DNA of 64,000 bases, taken from positions 1 through 64,000 of the forward strand of contig ONNQ01000009.1 of the NCBI GenBank assembly GCA_900319245.1, written 5' to 3'. This document shows positions 42,487 through 51,819 of the stretch, piece after piece. Made by a program: the position numbers and the translations under genes. A model generated the notes under the pieces. That model made no database searches. It saw only the letters and a list, made by a program, of their open reading frames with translations, and was not told the DNA's origin. Position 1 is the first letter of the stretch; each line of letters starts with the position of its first letter. Source of the stretch: an uncultured Lachnospiraceae bacterium (lineage in GTDB: Bacteria; Bacillota; Clostridia; Lachnospirales; Lachnospiraceae).

Positions 42487-42516
42487 GGACACCGACGAAC
42501 CAATGTCGCCGGTGCC
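42487..42516 (-). terminator. Intrinsic terminator of the ABC-exporter transcript
   Basis: GGGCACCGGCGAC...GTCGGTGTCC stem (minus strand) with TTTTTC after it, separating the ABC gene from the toxin-antitoxin promoter. Confidence 0.75.
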
Positions 42517-42534
42517 CTCTTCCAACACCCAGTA

Positions 42535-42643
42535 TTACAGTGCTTTGGCAAATGCCTTGATCTCTGCCAGCTTCGCTTCAGATTTGTTCTCTTCACCTGC
42601 TGCCGTGATGATGCCGCGCTTTTCATACTCGGCGACAGCTTCC
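42535..42643 (-). pseudogene. C-terminal coding remnant after the ABC gene
   Basis: Directly after the ABC stop, a shifted frame reads EEAVAEYEKRGIITAAGEEN then KSEAKLAEIKAFAKAL and ends at TAA (42537-42535). The composition is strongly coding-like and resembles the C-terminus of small flavodoxin-type proteins, but there is no start codon. Either a gene was deleted leaving this tail, or the ABC gene lost its own end by frameshift. Confidence 0.4.
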
Positions 42644-44386
42644 TCAGTTCCTCAACTCCTGCGCCTTCTCAAGCTTCGCATATGCCCCGTTCAGCGCCAT
42701 CAGCTCATCGCGCGATCCCTGCTCCACAATATGCATGCCATCCACAACCGCAATCCGGTCCGCGCCTCGCACCGTGGAGAGGCGATGTGCGATGACGAGG
42801 CATGTTTTGCCGGCGCTCAGCACGTCCAGGCTGTCCTGGATCTGCTTCTCTGTGACGCTATCGAGGGCAGAAGTCGCCTCGTCCAGGATCAGGATGGGCG
42901 GATTCTTGAGGAAGACCCGCGCAATGGAGATGCGCTGCTTCTGCCCGCCGGAGAGCACGACGCCGCGCTCACCGACAAAGGTCTCGTAGCCGTCGGGCAT
43001 CTGCATGATGTCGTCGTGGATTCTGGCGCGGACAGCCGCCTCCACCACTTCGCGGTCGCTTGCGTCCGGGCGCCCGTAGCGAATGTTCTCCATGACCGTG
43101 CCCGCAAACAGGAAGACATCCTGCTGGATGATGCCGATATTCTTGCGCAGGCTCTCCTGCGTGAGGTCGCGCACATCGTTGCCGTCCACCGTCACACGCC
43201 CGCCGCTCACATCGTAAAAGCGGGGTATCAGGTGGCACATCGTGGTCTTTCCGCCGCCCGATTCGCCGACCAACGCGACCGTCTCACCCGGCGCAATGTG
43301 CAGACTCACATGATCGAGCACTTCCGTTCCATCACCATAAGAAAACGAGACGTCCTCAAAGGCAATGTCGCCTCGCACATCTGTCAAAATCCTGGCATCC
43401 GGCGCATCCTTGATCTCCGGCTCGGTCCGCATCAGCTCCACAAACCGATCAAATCCGGACATACCCTGCGTATAGATCTCCATGAACTGCATCAGCTTGC
43501 GGATGGGCGCCGTGAACGTGGAAACGTAAAGTGTGAACGTGACGAGGTCAATATAATTCATCTTTTCGCGCATGATCAGGAAGCCGCCCACGGAAATGAC
43601 GACGACCTGCATGAGGCCAACGGTGCCTTCGACGCCCGCATTGAATAGGCCCATCGCGCGGTAAAAGGACACCTTACTGGCCTTGAAAGCCTCGTTGGCG
43701 ACGTCAAACTTCTCGTCCTCCGCCTCCTCGTTGGCAAACGCCTTGGACGTCCGGATGCCGGAAATGCCGCTCTCGATCGCGGCGTTGATCTCACCGGTGC
43801 GCTTCTTCACCTCGCGGTTGGCCGCCTGCATGTTGGCCCGCTGCCGCATGCCGAACACGACGCAGATCGGCAGCATGATCATGAGCACGAGCGTCAGCAC
43901 AGGATTGATCGTAAACAGGATCACAATTGCACCAACAATCGTCAACGAGCATGTCAAAATATTCTCCGGCCCATGATGTGCCAGCTCCACGATCTCAAAC
44001 AGGTCGTTGGTCACGCGCGCCAGCAGCACGCCCGTCCTATTGCGGTCAAAAAAACTGTAGGACAGCTCCTGCATGTGCATGAACACATCTCTTCGCATAT
44101 CCGCCTCGACCAGCGTTCCCATCCTGTGTCCAATTACGGTGACAAAATACTGACACACCGCGCGGAGTATATAGGCCACGAACATGATCGCCATGACAGT
44201 AAAAAAGGCCCTGTAAAGGCCATCCGGCAGAAGACTCCTCATGGACCATCTTGACACATATGGAAAAATCAGGTCCACCAGGGCGATCCCCACAGAAAGT
44301 GCCATATCTATGGCGAAGGCTTTCTTGTGGGGTTTGATGTAAGAGGCGAATATCGCCAGTTTGGAACGTGTGTAATCCTTTTTCAT
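42644..44386 (-). CDS. ABC exporter, fused permease and ATPase
   Basis: A 580-residue half-transporter. Six membrane helices (about 15-310) are followed by an ATPase: Walker A LVGESGGGKTT, Q-loop GIIQQDVFLFAG, signature VLSGGQKQRISIARVF, Walker B PILILDEATSALD and H-loop IAHRLSTVRGADR. It should form a homodimeric MsbA/BmrA-like lipid or drug exporter. Upstream is a conserved hairpin element; downstream is a terminator. Confidence 0.94.
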   Translation of the reverse strand: MKKDYTRSKLAIFASYIKPHKKAFAIDMALSVGIALVDLIFPYVSRWSMRSLLPDGLYRAFFTVMAIMFVAYILRAVCQYFVTVIGHRMGTLVEADMRRDVFMHMQELSYSFFDRNRTGVLLARVTNDLFEIVELAHHGPENILTCSLTIVGAIVILFTINPVLTLVLMIMLPICVVFGMRQRANMQAANREVKKRTGEINAAIESGISGIRTSKAFANEEAEDEKFDVANEAFKASKVSFYRAMGLFNAGVEGTVGLMQVVVISVGGFLIMREKMNYIDLVTFTLYVSTFTAPIRKLMQFMEIYTQGMSGFDRFVELMRTEPEIKDAPDARILTDVRGDIAFEDVSFSYGDGTEVLDHVSLHIAPGETVALVGESGGGKTTMCHLIPRFYDVSGGRVTVDGNDVRDLTQESLRKNIGIIQQDVFLFAGTVMENIRYGRPDASDREVVEAAVRARIHDDIMQMPDGYETFVGERGVVLSGGQKQRISIARVFLKNPPILILDEATSALDSVTEKQIQDSLDVLSAGKTCLVIAHRLSTVRGADRIAVVDGMHIVEQGSRDELMALNGAYAKLEKAQELRN

Positions 44387-44419
44387 AGTATCATCCCAAT
44401 CGTATTTATGAAAAACCTC

Positions 44420-44504
44420 GGATATGGGATCCTTCAGGGACTCTCACAACTGCACTCTTCGTTGTGAGTGCAGTTGTTGTAGTCGCCCTTCAGGACCCAT
44501 ATCC
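44420..44504 (-). repeat. GGATATGGG hairpin element, copy 1
   Basis: Ends GGATATGGG(A)TCCTTCAGGG and CGCCCTTCAGGACCCATATCC-like arms pair; the apex has a second perfect stem CAACTGCACTC/GAGTGCAGTTG. The same ends occur at 57601-57664 in the same orientation after another minus-strand gene. It may be a repetitive extragenic element or a shared terminator-type RNA. Confidence 0.65.
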
Positions 44505-44543
44505 TTGGTTATGTTCTAAATGAATCATAGGGTCGCCCTTTGA

Positions 44544-45518
44544 TCACGAGAACTGTTCTGTCGGCACCGCCACGGTTCGTACGATGTCTTCCATCACGAC
44601 GCGCTGTCCTGCCGTGCGTCCGATGTGCCGCGTGAGCACCAGGCGGTGCGCGCAGACCGGAACCGCCAGGCGCGTGATGTCTTCCGGCACGACGTAGGAG
44701 CGTCCCTCCAGGAAGGCCAGACTCTGTGAGGCGTGAAGAAGCGCCAGCGTACCGCGTGGGCTGACCCCAGCTTCTACGTCCGGCCTCTCTCTGGTGGTTT
44801 TGACCAGGTCTGCGATATAGCGGATCAAATCCTCTGACACCTGCACCTGGCTGGCCTCCCTGCGCGCCAGCGCAATGGTCTGCGCGTCTGCAACTGCAGA
44901 AATGTCGTTCTCCCATCCGCCAGAAACTATCCTCTTCAGCGACCTCTCCATGATGCGGCACTCATTCTCTTCATCCGGCAGCCCAATCGACAGCTTCATA
45001 AGAAAGCGGTCCATCTGCGCCTCGGGCAAAGGAAAGGTTCCACCGGTCTCGATGGGATTCTGAGTCGCGATGACAAAAAATGGCGCCGGCAGCTGCCTTG
45101 TCACACCATCCGTGGTTACCTGCTTTTCCTCCATGCACTCCAGAAGACCCGCCTGGGTCCTGGGCGTCGCACGGTTAATCTCGTCCGCCAGGAGAATATT
45201 GGTGAAGATCGGCCCGGGCTTGAAGGTAAATTCTCCACTGGCCTGATTATAGACCGAAAGTCCCGTCATGTCCGTGGGCAGAAGGTCCGGTGTGAACTGA
45301 ATTCGCTGGTAACGGACGTCCAATGATTTGGCGAGCGTCCTGGCCAGCGTCGTCTTGCCCGTACCCGGCAGATCTTCCAGCAGCACATGTCCGCCGGTGA
45401 TCAGTGCCGTCATGAGCAGCCTCGTCACATTTTCACACCCGACCATGACTTTTGCAATATTTTTTTCGATTTCCAACACCTGATTTCGCACAGAAGTGCC
45501 GTTATTTACGTTTTCCAT
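44544..45518 (-). CDS. MoxR-family AAA+ ATPase
   Basis: A 324-residue AAA+ protein: Walker A LEDLPGTGKTTLARTLAKSL, Walker B IFTNILLADEINRATPRTQA, sensor motif FFVIATQNPIE and arginine-finger region PEAQMDRFLM. MoxR ATPases act as chaperones for metal insertion or vWA/DUF58 partners. The start at 45518 follows GGAAGGA. It is third in a set with a DUF58 gene and a DUF4129-like membrane gene, the usual partners of this clan. Confidence 0.93.
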   Translation of the reverse strand: MENVNNGTSVRNQVLEIEKNIAKVMVGCENVTRLLMTALITGGHVLLEDLPGTGKTTLARTLAKSLDVRYQRIQFTPDLLPTDMTGLSVYNQASGEFTFKPGPIFTNILLADEINRATPRTQAGLLECMEEKQVTTDGVTRQLPAPFFVIATQNPIETGGTFPLPEAQMDRFLMKLSIGLPDEENECRIMERSLKRIVSGGWENDISAVADAQTIALARREASQVQVSEDLIRYIADLVKTTRERPDVEAGVSPRGTLALLHASQSLAFLEGRSYVVPEDITRLAVPVCAHRLVLTRHIGRTAGQRVVMEDIVRTVAVPTEQFS

Positions 45519-45633
45519 CCCTGTTCCTTCCACCGTCGAGTGTATCGACAACTGTACCGCTCCGCGAACCTTCCGTTAAAGCGGTCATTCGCAATCCGCT
45601 TCACTGCCAGCTCATGAACCGCGTTCCCGCCAT

Positions 45634-46947
45634 TTACAACAGCTTCCGCTTCTCCATCTCCTGCCGGCGCCGCTCCTCTTCACTTCTGCGCCGCACCAGC
45701 TCCCGCATCCGGGCCAGATCCTGCCGCTTGACCAGCTCCGGCGCAAACCTCGCCTTCTCATAGAGCTGGTGGATCTCCCGCCACTCTTCCTCCCGAGAGG
45801 CCTCACCTGCCACCGCGTACTCGATCTGAGTGGGCGTGTATGCCTCCGAAAGCTCCTTAGCCCCCGGATGCAAGCGGATCAGGGAGATATAGGCCCGCCG
45901 GATCCCCGCTGCCGGCCCCAGCCCCGCCAGAATGGGAAACCGACTCGCCGCCGGGCGCTTGGAGCGCCGCGTTTCTTTGGTGTTTTGGCGCTTACGGGTA
46001 TCGCCGGTTTCCGGATCCACTGCCAGAAAACTGTAGTAAAGATTATAGATGCTCCAATAAATCAGATAGAGCACCATCGCCGTGCCCACGATGACGAACA
46101 CGGTTTCCAACACGATCCAGAACGTGTGCAGCCAGGGGAAAAGCGCTTCCGCCGACTCCATGTTAAAGGGTTGCGGTGGAGCTGCCGCGGTGCCTGCCGT
46201 GTTGCCGGTCATCCAGCCGACCAGCAGTGCGATGAGCCAGAGGAATAGTCCGATCACAAATCCGACCGCTGTCAGAAGGGCGTACGGAATCAGGAACACT
46301 ACCTCCTGTTCCGAGCAGACCGCCGTAAGGACGAGGCAGAGCACCAGCGCGGCAGCCAGGTACAGGATCAGAAGGCCTGTATTCAGGCGCCGGATCTTCC
46401 CGTAGGGGACCCGCGTCCTTTCGGAGGCCGCCACATAGGTTCTCTCCAGACTTTTTTGATTGTGCCACGCAAGAAACAAAAGGACAAGACCGGTTTCCAT
46501 GACGAAGGCCAAGGCACGCAGTGCGGCGATTTCGCCGAAGGTCCCCACCATCCAGATGAGGATCGGCACCGTCAGTCCCATCGGGTGCGGCACGAAGGCC
46601 GGCCTCTCCGAAATCCGGCTCTCGTACATGCTCCAGACCTCGATGAGCCCCAGGACGCCCACCGGAATCCATACCAGGGGCATCACAAGCCGGCCTAGCG
46701 CCGCTGTGAGCACGACCATCGTGAAGCAAAGTATCGTATAGACACGAAAAGAGCGGATCTTGTGCTGGATCCAATCAGCCACCAGTGCAAGAGCCGCCAT
46801 CAAAAGGCAAACGCCGACCGTCCCGGCCTGCGGCGCACCGGAGACGATCCCCAGCGCCGCTGCCGATCCTGTCAGCGTCAGCATATTGGTCCCGATTCGG
46901 ACAACGCGCAGACCTGTGCGCTCTCCGACGTTACGATGATCTTCCAT
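45634..46947 (-). CDS. Membrane protein with DUF4129-like C-terminus
   Basis: A 437-residue protein with about eight membrane helices up to residue 310, then a cytosolic part with SLIRLHPGAKELSEAYTPTQ and YAVAG, matching the TPxE-type C-terminal motif of DUF4129 proteins seen beside MoxR/DUF58/transglutaminase genes. The tail is a charged helix (RRRSEEERRRQEME). No catalytic transglutaminase residues are present. It lies between the DUF58 and MoxR genes on the same strand, consistent with a complex at the membrane. Confidence 0.72.
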   Translation of the reverse strand: MEDHRNVGERTGLRVVRIGTNMLTLTGSAAALGIVSGAPQAGTVGVCLLMAALALVADWIQHKIRSFRVYTILCFTMVVLTAALGRLVMPLVWIPVGVLGLIEVWSMYESRISERPAFVPHPMGLTVPILIWMVGTFGEIAALRALAFVMETGLVLLFLAWHNQKSLERTYVAASERTRVPYGKIRRLNTGLLILYLAAALVLCLVLTAVCSEQEVVFLIPYALLTAVGFVIGLFLWLIALLVGWMTGNTAGTAAAPPQPFNMESAEALFPWLHTFWIVLETVFVIVGTAMVLYLIYWSIYNLYYSFLAVDPETGDTRKRQNTKETRRSKRPAASRFPILAGLGPAAGIRRAYISLIRLHPGAKELSEAYTPTQIEYAVAGEASREEEWREIHQLYEKARFAPELVKRQDLARMRELVRRRSEEERRRQEMEKRKLL

Positions 46948-47042
46948 AAAAGTTCCCTACTATACTGCGGGCAAAGCGAGCATTCGCAATCCGCCTTGCT
47001 CCCCACTCATGCACAGCAGCATTGCGCCGTACATAGCACCCA

Positions 47043-48185
47043 CTACATCATCACAAAATGAATTCCCTTCGGAACCGGCTTTCGTTCCACCTCCGGATTC
47101 GGAATACAGATCCAGAACAGCCCTCCGCATTGTCTGGACAGCGCCTCCGCTTCCGCAAGAAGCGCGTCGGACTGTCCCGAAGAGATCATGCAGAATGAGA
47201 TGTCTTCCATAGACCGGGCATCCATTCCCATCCTCTCACGTTTGAGCAGTTCACAGAACGGCTGCGGGCTCAGGGGAAGGCTGACTCTGGCCAGCGCCTC
47301 TCCGATTGCGCCTATGTGGCGCTCCGAGCTGCCGGAAGGAATCTCCACCTCACGGCCGGTCACTATGTCTCTTCCGTTGGAGGCCATGCTGACCGGAATG
47401 CTTTCCCGCACGCACCGGCCTGCCAGTGTATAGGCCAACCGGATTCCCTCTTCCAAGAGCTCCTCCCTGTAGCGGATGGAGGGAGGCTCCAGGTCCAAGA
47501 GAAAGCGCACATGCTGTCCGCACGTGTAGTCCCTTATGTTGACCAGGAGATCTCCGGTCCTCGCGGAGGCCTTCCAGTTGACCGCACCGAGCGGGTCCGC
47601 CGGCGTGTACTCCCTGATCCCCCGGAAGGAAAACGCATCCTGATACAGGCGTCTTCGGGCAATAACCTCGCCTATGATCTGCCGGGACAGGTCGACGACT
47701 TCCGCATCCTCCAGCATCCGTGGACAGACCAGAAGGGCCGCCGCCTGCTTCGTGGTCATGTAGCGGACGCTATCGGAGAAGAAATCCGGCAGCGTGACGC
47801 CCGCCTCTTCAATCAGGTAGTAGCCTCTCTTGGCCGCCTTTACCGGCTGTCTGCGAGTGATCTCCTCGTGCGCTCCAAGGCCAAAATATTCCGCCACATT
47901 CGTTTTGTCCGACACAATTGCGTTCCGGTCCTCATCGATCACGATCGAGCGGTCCACCTTAAAGGTCAGTGTGAGAACGGGAAGGGGCAGAATTTTGTCA
48001 TTGGTCACAGTTTCCACCAACGTCGCGCCGTCGCCTTCCTCCACGTCTCGCTCCTCAAAGCGGAGCTGCACCCGCAGCCCCGCTTTCCAGAACTTTTCAT
48101 ACACCATATTCAGGACAAAATACATGGCCAGAACACTGACCGGAATCCAGACCAGTAACATCGATTCTTTCTTCCATTTGCGCAT
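47043..48185 (-). CDS. DUF58-domain protein
   Basis: A 380-residue protein with a membrane helix at the N-terminus (about 9-28), a beta-rich segment and the DUF58 core FSFRGIREYTPADPLGAVNW then KASARTGDLLVN (about 195-225). DUF58 proteins have a vWA-like fold and are encoded with MoxR ATPases. It heads the DUF58/DUF4129-like/MoxR set on the minus strand. Confidence 0.93.
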   Translation of the reverse strand: MRKWKKESMLLVWIPVSVLAMYFVLNMVYEKFWKAGLRVQLRFEERDVEEGDGATLVETVTNDKILPLPVLTLTFKVDRSIVIDEDRNAIVSDKTNVAEYFGLGAHEEITRRQPVKAAKRGYYLIEEAGVTLPDFFSDSVRYMTTKQAAALLVCPRMLEDAEVVDLSRQIIGEVIARRRLYQDAFSFRGIREYTPADPLGAVNWKASARTGDLLVNIRDYTCGQHVRFLLDLEPPSIRYREELLEEGIRLAYTLAGRCVRESIPVSMASNGRDIVTGREVEIPSGSSERHIGAIGEALARVSLPLSPQPFCELLKRERMGMDARSMEDISFCMISSGQSDALLAEAEALSRQCGGLFWICIPNPEVERKPVPKGIHFVMM

Positions 48186-48284
48186 GCCCGGGGATGCGCC
48201 TGCATCCCTTCAGATGTTCACATCCAGCACATGTCCGCATCTCGTCACGCATCAATATCCACACGCGCTTTTCACGGTTTTATA

Positions 48285-50033
48285 TCAAGAATTCAGCGCC
48301 TCAAACTTATCGGCAAAGAGTTCCCGGATCGCATCATACTGTTCCTTCGTGGGCGCCTTGGCTTCTGCGTCAGACGCCATCAAAATATGGCTTGCGATAC
48401 TGTCGCAGCGGTCGATGATCCGCTCGTAGCCCGCGCACAGATCCGAAAAGACAAAGTTGTTCTCCTGCGCGCACTCGCCGCTGTGCAGCCTTCGCACATT
48501 GCGCTTGCTGATCTTTCCATGCATGTCGGTGATGATCTCTCTGTAAATCTGCACAGTCTCTGCAAGGCGCGCATTCTGCGTCGTGTAATCATGTACGGTG
48601 GCCTCCAGAATCTCCTGGGCCGCACTGCCAAAAACGCGCAGATCCTGCTCCGCCTCTTCCGAGAAGCTACGTCCGCTGGCGCGGAAGCCTGTGATGCTGT
48701 GCAGCATGTTGGTGATCTTCTCGGTCATCTCAGCGTAATCATTGACTGCATTGTTGAGGAAGACGAGGTTGCGGGCGTCTGCGTCATGCATCTTCTGTTC
48801 GGAAATGCTGATGCAGTACTTGCGAAGCTGCGCCGCGTAGCGACTTGCCTTGTCGCCGAGAAGCCTTGTCTTTGTCAGCTGTTCCTCGGAATTGTCCCCG
48901 ATTGAAACGATATAGGCGTCAAAATACTCCTGCACCGCGTCAGCCAGCATCGTCGAAGCGGTTCTCACCTGATCAATCGCAAACGCAGGGTTGGAAAGGA
49001 AGATCGGGTTGAGAATCGTGAGTGTATCTGCCTCCTCCTGCTGCTCCGCCTTGTTGTAGGGAAGCACTATGTGAACAAGAGGAATCAAAAATCCGCCAAA
49101 GGGCAGGAAGATCGCACTTCCCAGCAGGTTGATGGCGGTGTGGAAGGCTGCTATGCCGACAGCGCCGGTCTCCGCCTGCAGAAACGGAAAGTGAACGATC
49201 ATATTGATCAGATAAAACGCCACCAGAAACACACTATTTCGAATTAAATTATAGAAAAGGTGGATCAGTGCCGCTCTCTTACCTTTGTTGTTAGACTGCA
49301 GGGACGCCAGGATGGCTGTCAGGCAGGTGCCCAGCTGCGCGCCGCACACGATTGGGATCGCCATTCCAAATGTGACGCCGAGGGACATAGCTAGGGCCTG
49401 CAGAATACCGATTGCCGCCGCCGAACTCTGGATCATCAGCGTACACGCGACGCCTACCAGAACGCCGATCAAGGGATTGGATACGCTCAGCATCATCTTA
49501 TTAAAGGCAGGCACATCCTGCAGGGGCGCCACCGAGTTGCTCATCATGTCCATACCAATCATCATGACAGAAAAGCCGATGACGATCGTGCCGATGGATT
49601 TCTTCTTGTCATCATTGGCAAACATCAAAAAAACAACGCTGCCGATGGCCAGAAAGGGCGTAAAGGAAGACGGCTTTAGCAGCTGCAGCCAGAAAGAGCC
49701 GCCCAGCGAGTTCAAGCTGAGCAGCCATGCCGTCGCCGTTGTTCCCAGGTTTGCGCCGATCATAACACCCAGCGACTGGGATACTTTCATAATGCCGGAA
49801 TTGACAAGGCCCACTGTCATAACCGTCGTCACGGAGGACTGCACAAAGATGGACAGCGCTGTGCCAAAAGACCACGCTGCCACTCTCTTCTCTGTCAACC
49901 TCTCGATCAGGGTGCTCAGCCGGCCGCCGGCCAGCTGCGTCAGGGTATCACTCATTACATTCATACCAAACATGAAGAGCGCAAGTCCGCTCAACATGCC
50001 GGTCACAAGTTCAAAAATCTGTTGTCCGCTCAT
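48285..50033 (-). CDS. Na+/phosphate cotransporter family protein (NptA/YjbB type)
   Basis: A 582-residue protein. The N-terminal half has the two inverted Na/Pi repeats (GMLSGLALFMFGMNVM; SVTTVMTVGLVNSGIMKVSQ; later SSAAAIGILQALAMSLGVTF) over about eight helices. The C-terminal 230 residues form PhoU-like helical bundles (RLLGDKASRYAAQLRKY). Expected role is phosphate import or export with Na+. It is upstream of the DUF58 set but separated by about 100 bases. Confidence 0.94.
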   Translation of the reverse strand: MSGQQIFELVTGMLSGLALFMFGMNVMSDTLTQLAGGRLSTLIERLTEKRVAAWSFGTALSIFVQSSVTTVMTVGLVNSGIMKVSQSLGVMIGANLGTTATAWLLSLNSLGGSFWLQLLKPSSFTPFLAIGSVVFLMFANDDKKKSIGTIVIGFSVMMIGMDMMSNSVAPLQDVPAFNKMMLSVSNPLIGVLVGVACTLMIQSSAAAIGILQALAMSLGVTFGMAIPIVCGAQLGTCLTAILASLQSNNKGKRAALIHLFYNLIRNSVFLVAFYLINMIVHFPFLQAETGAVGIAAFHTAINLLGSAIFLPFGGFLIPLVHIVLPYNKAEQQEEADTLTILNPIFLSNPAFAIDQVRTASTMLADAVQEYFDAYIVSIGDNSEEQLTKTRLLGDKASRYAAQLRKYCISISEQKMHDADARNLVFLNNAVNDYAEMTEKITNMLHSITGFRASGRSFSEEAEQDLRVFGSAAQEILEATVHDYTTQNARLAETVQIYREIITDMHGKISKRNVRRLHSGECAQENNFVFSDLCAGYERIIDRCDSIASHILMASDAEAKAPTKEQYDAIRELFADKFEALNS

Positions 50034-50267
50034 ATGGTGTATTTCCTTCTCATACTGTCTTTATTACAAAGGATTGTCCTATTTTTTGACCCAACCCAAT
50101 TTGTACTATCGTATCACAATTCCATTTGCATTCGGGCACTGTAACGTATTTTGATCGATTTTATACGCTATGAATCGCCATCTTGTGCATATTCATCATC
50201 ATGAAATTGGTATATTATATATGATTGACCGATAACCAATGCACCCAACAGAAATGGATCATACACA

Positions 50268-51206
50268 ATGGAATACAGTCTCACACTATTAAGCAAATTG
50301 TCGTCAATGATGATCATGGCCGCAGTGGGTTATGCGCTTGTTAAACTCCGCCTGATCAAGGAATCCGACAGCAAAATCCTGACAACGCTCCTGGTCTATG
50401 CGCTGCAGCCCTGCCTGATCTTTCGGAGTATGCAGATTGACCTGACGCCGGAGCGGGCCATGGGATACGCTGCCGCTGTGGTATTCGCTTTCAGCTGCAT
50501 GTTCACTGCCGCGATTGCCGCAAACCTGCTGCGAAAGCCCTTGCGCCTCGATCCCGTGGATATGTGCACGCTCATGTTCGCCAACGTGGGAAATCTCGTG
50601 CTCCCGGTGATCGCTATGATGCTCGGCGACGAAATGACCTTCTACTGTGCGGGTTTCCAGCTTCCCTTCAACCTGTTCGTATGGGTCTACGGCTATATTC
50701 TCATGAGCGGCCGCAGCGATATTCCGGTCCGCAAGATCGTGCTCAATCCCAACCTGATCGCGCTTTTTGCAGGGCTGTTCTTCCTTGTGACCGGTCTCAA
50801 GGTGCCAGCTGTGATCGATACGGCCATGGAAGGCCTTCAAAATATGGTCGCCGGCGCTTCTATGATGCTGGTCGGCGTCGTCATCGCCGGCTGCAATCTC
50901 AAAGAGGTCTTTGCCAACAAGAGGGCCTACTTGATTTCCGCGGGACGGCTCATCGTCATCCCGCTCCTCACGATCCTGCTGCTGTTCGCCACAGGCTTTC
51001 TCAACCGCTATCCCCAGTACAGACCTGTCCTGATGGTGGTCATGATCGCTGCGGCTGCGCCAGCCGCCAGCTCCGTTATTCAGCTCTCGGTCCTGACAGG
51101 ACGCGACGCCGCCAAAGCCGGCATCTACAACGTCATGTCCACGCTCTTGTGTGTTGTGACGATGCCATTTATTATTTACGTTTATCAGCTGTTCTTTCCC
51201 ATGTAA
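50268..51206 (+). CDS. AEC-family transporter
   Basis: A 312-residue auxin-efflux-carrier type permease with ten helices. Marks include KLSSMMIMAAVGYALVKLRL then IKESDSKILTTLLVY and QPCLIF near the N-terminus, NVGNLVLPVIAMMLGDEM, and PAASSVIQLSVLTGRDAAKA near the end. These carry organic anions such as malate. It is transcribed divergently from the Na/Pi gene. Confidence 0.92.
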   Translation: MEYSLTLLSKLSSMMIMAAVGYALVKLRLIKESDSKILTTLLVYALQPCLIFRSMQIDLTPERAMGYAAAVVFAFSCMFTAAIAANLLRKPLRLDPVDMCTLMFANVGNLVLPVIAMMLGDEMTFYCAGFQLPFNLFVWVYGYILMSGRSDIPVRKIVLNPNLIALFAGLFFLVTGLKVPAVIDTAMEGLQNMVAGASMMLVGVVIAGCNLKEVFANKRAYLISAGRLIVIPLLTILLLFATGFLNRYPQYRPVLMVVMIAAAAPAASSVIQLSVLTGRDAAKAGIYNVMSTLLCVVTMPFIIYVYQLFFPM

Positions 51207-51282
51207 AACCTGCGTGGTAAAGCCTGCACGGTAAAACCTGCATGGTAGGACCTTCGTGGCAGAGCCTGCATAATTAAATACG
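51205..51282. repeat. Short tandem repeat, 16-bp unit, about five copies
   Basis: AACCTGCGTGGTAAAG and variants (AGCCTGCACGGTAAA, AACCTGCATGGTAG, GACCTTCGTGGCAG, AGCCTGCAT) directly after the AEC stop. Confidence 0.75.
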
Positions 51283-51288
51283 CGCGCG

Positions 51289-51819
51289 CTACTGAATATA
51301 CACGACTTCGGTCTTTCGGAAGGCAGAAATGATCCTCGCGATGGCGGCGTAACAAAGACCGATACTGTAAATCAGGGTGAGGACGGGCATATTGCTCCAG
51401 TGGATGGTACAGGCGGCCGCGATACATATTTTGACAACGCCGGTGAGGGCCTTGAGCTTCCAGGCGCCCCTGTGGGTCCTGGCCTCGCGGGCCCGCAGAA
51501 GATCCACCAGGCCCGAGAACGCGTGCCACCCCACCAGGTACATCATGATCATGACGCCCGGCTCGTCGAGGATGGTCACCGTGAAGGCGCAAAAATCCAA
51601 TAGAAAGATGCCCAGGAGCAATACCGATTTGCCGCCGACCATGCGCCTTGCCATCGTAAAATAGTAGATGAGGAGCTGTGCGCCCATCAAAAAGAGCGCG
51701 GCTGCCAGAATGAACGCGACGATATACGTGCCTTCCTCTGGGAACCAGAAAAGGATCGAGCCGGTGATCAGCATGAGAATGCCGGTGACTACCGCACCGA
51801 CTCGCTGCAGATTATTCAT
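51289..51819 (-). CDS. HdeD/DUF308-family membrane protein
   Basis: A 176-residue protein with six short membrane helices in the DUF308 three-repeat pattern (GILMLITGSILFWFPEEGTY; FLMGAQLLIYYF; GWHAFSGLVDLLRAREARTH). AAAGGAGG precedes the ATG at 51819 by five bases. The start overlaps the stop of the DUF6765 gene by eight bases, so they are coupled. HdeD is acid-stress related in E. coli; function here is unknown. Confidence 0.88.
   Translation of the reverse strand: MNNLQRVGAVVTGILMLITGSILFWFPEEGTYIVAFILAAALFLMGAQLLIYYFTMARRMVGGKSVLLLGIFLLDFCAFTVTILDEPGVMIMMYLVGWHAFSGLVDLLRAREARTHRGAWKLKALTGVVKICIAAACTIHWSNMPVLTLIYSIGLCYAAIARIISAFRKTEVVYIQ

Noticed and set aside
42503..43648. 381-codon plus-strand frame
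   Set aside because: Antisense to the ABC exporter ATPase half; no domain and no start signals.
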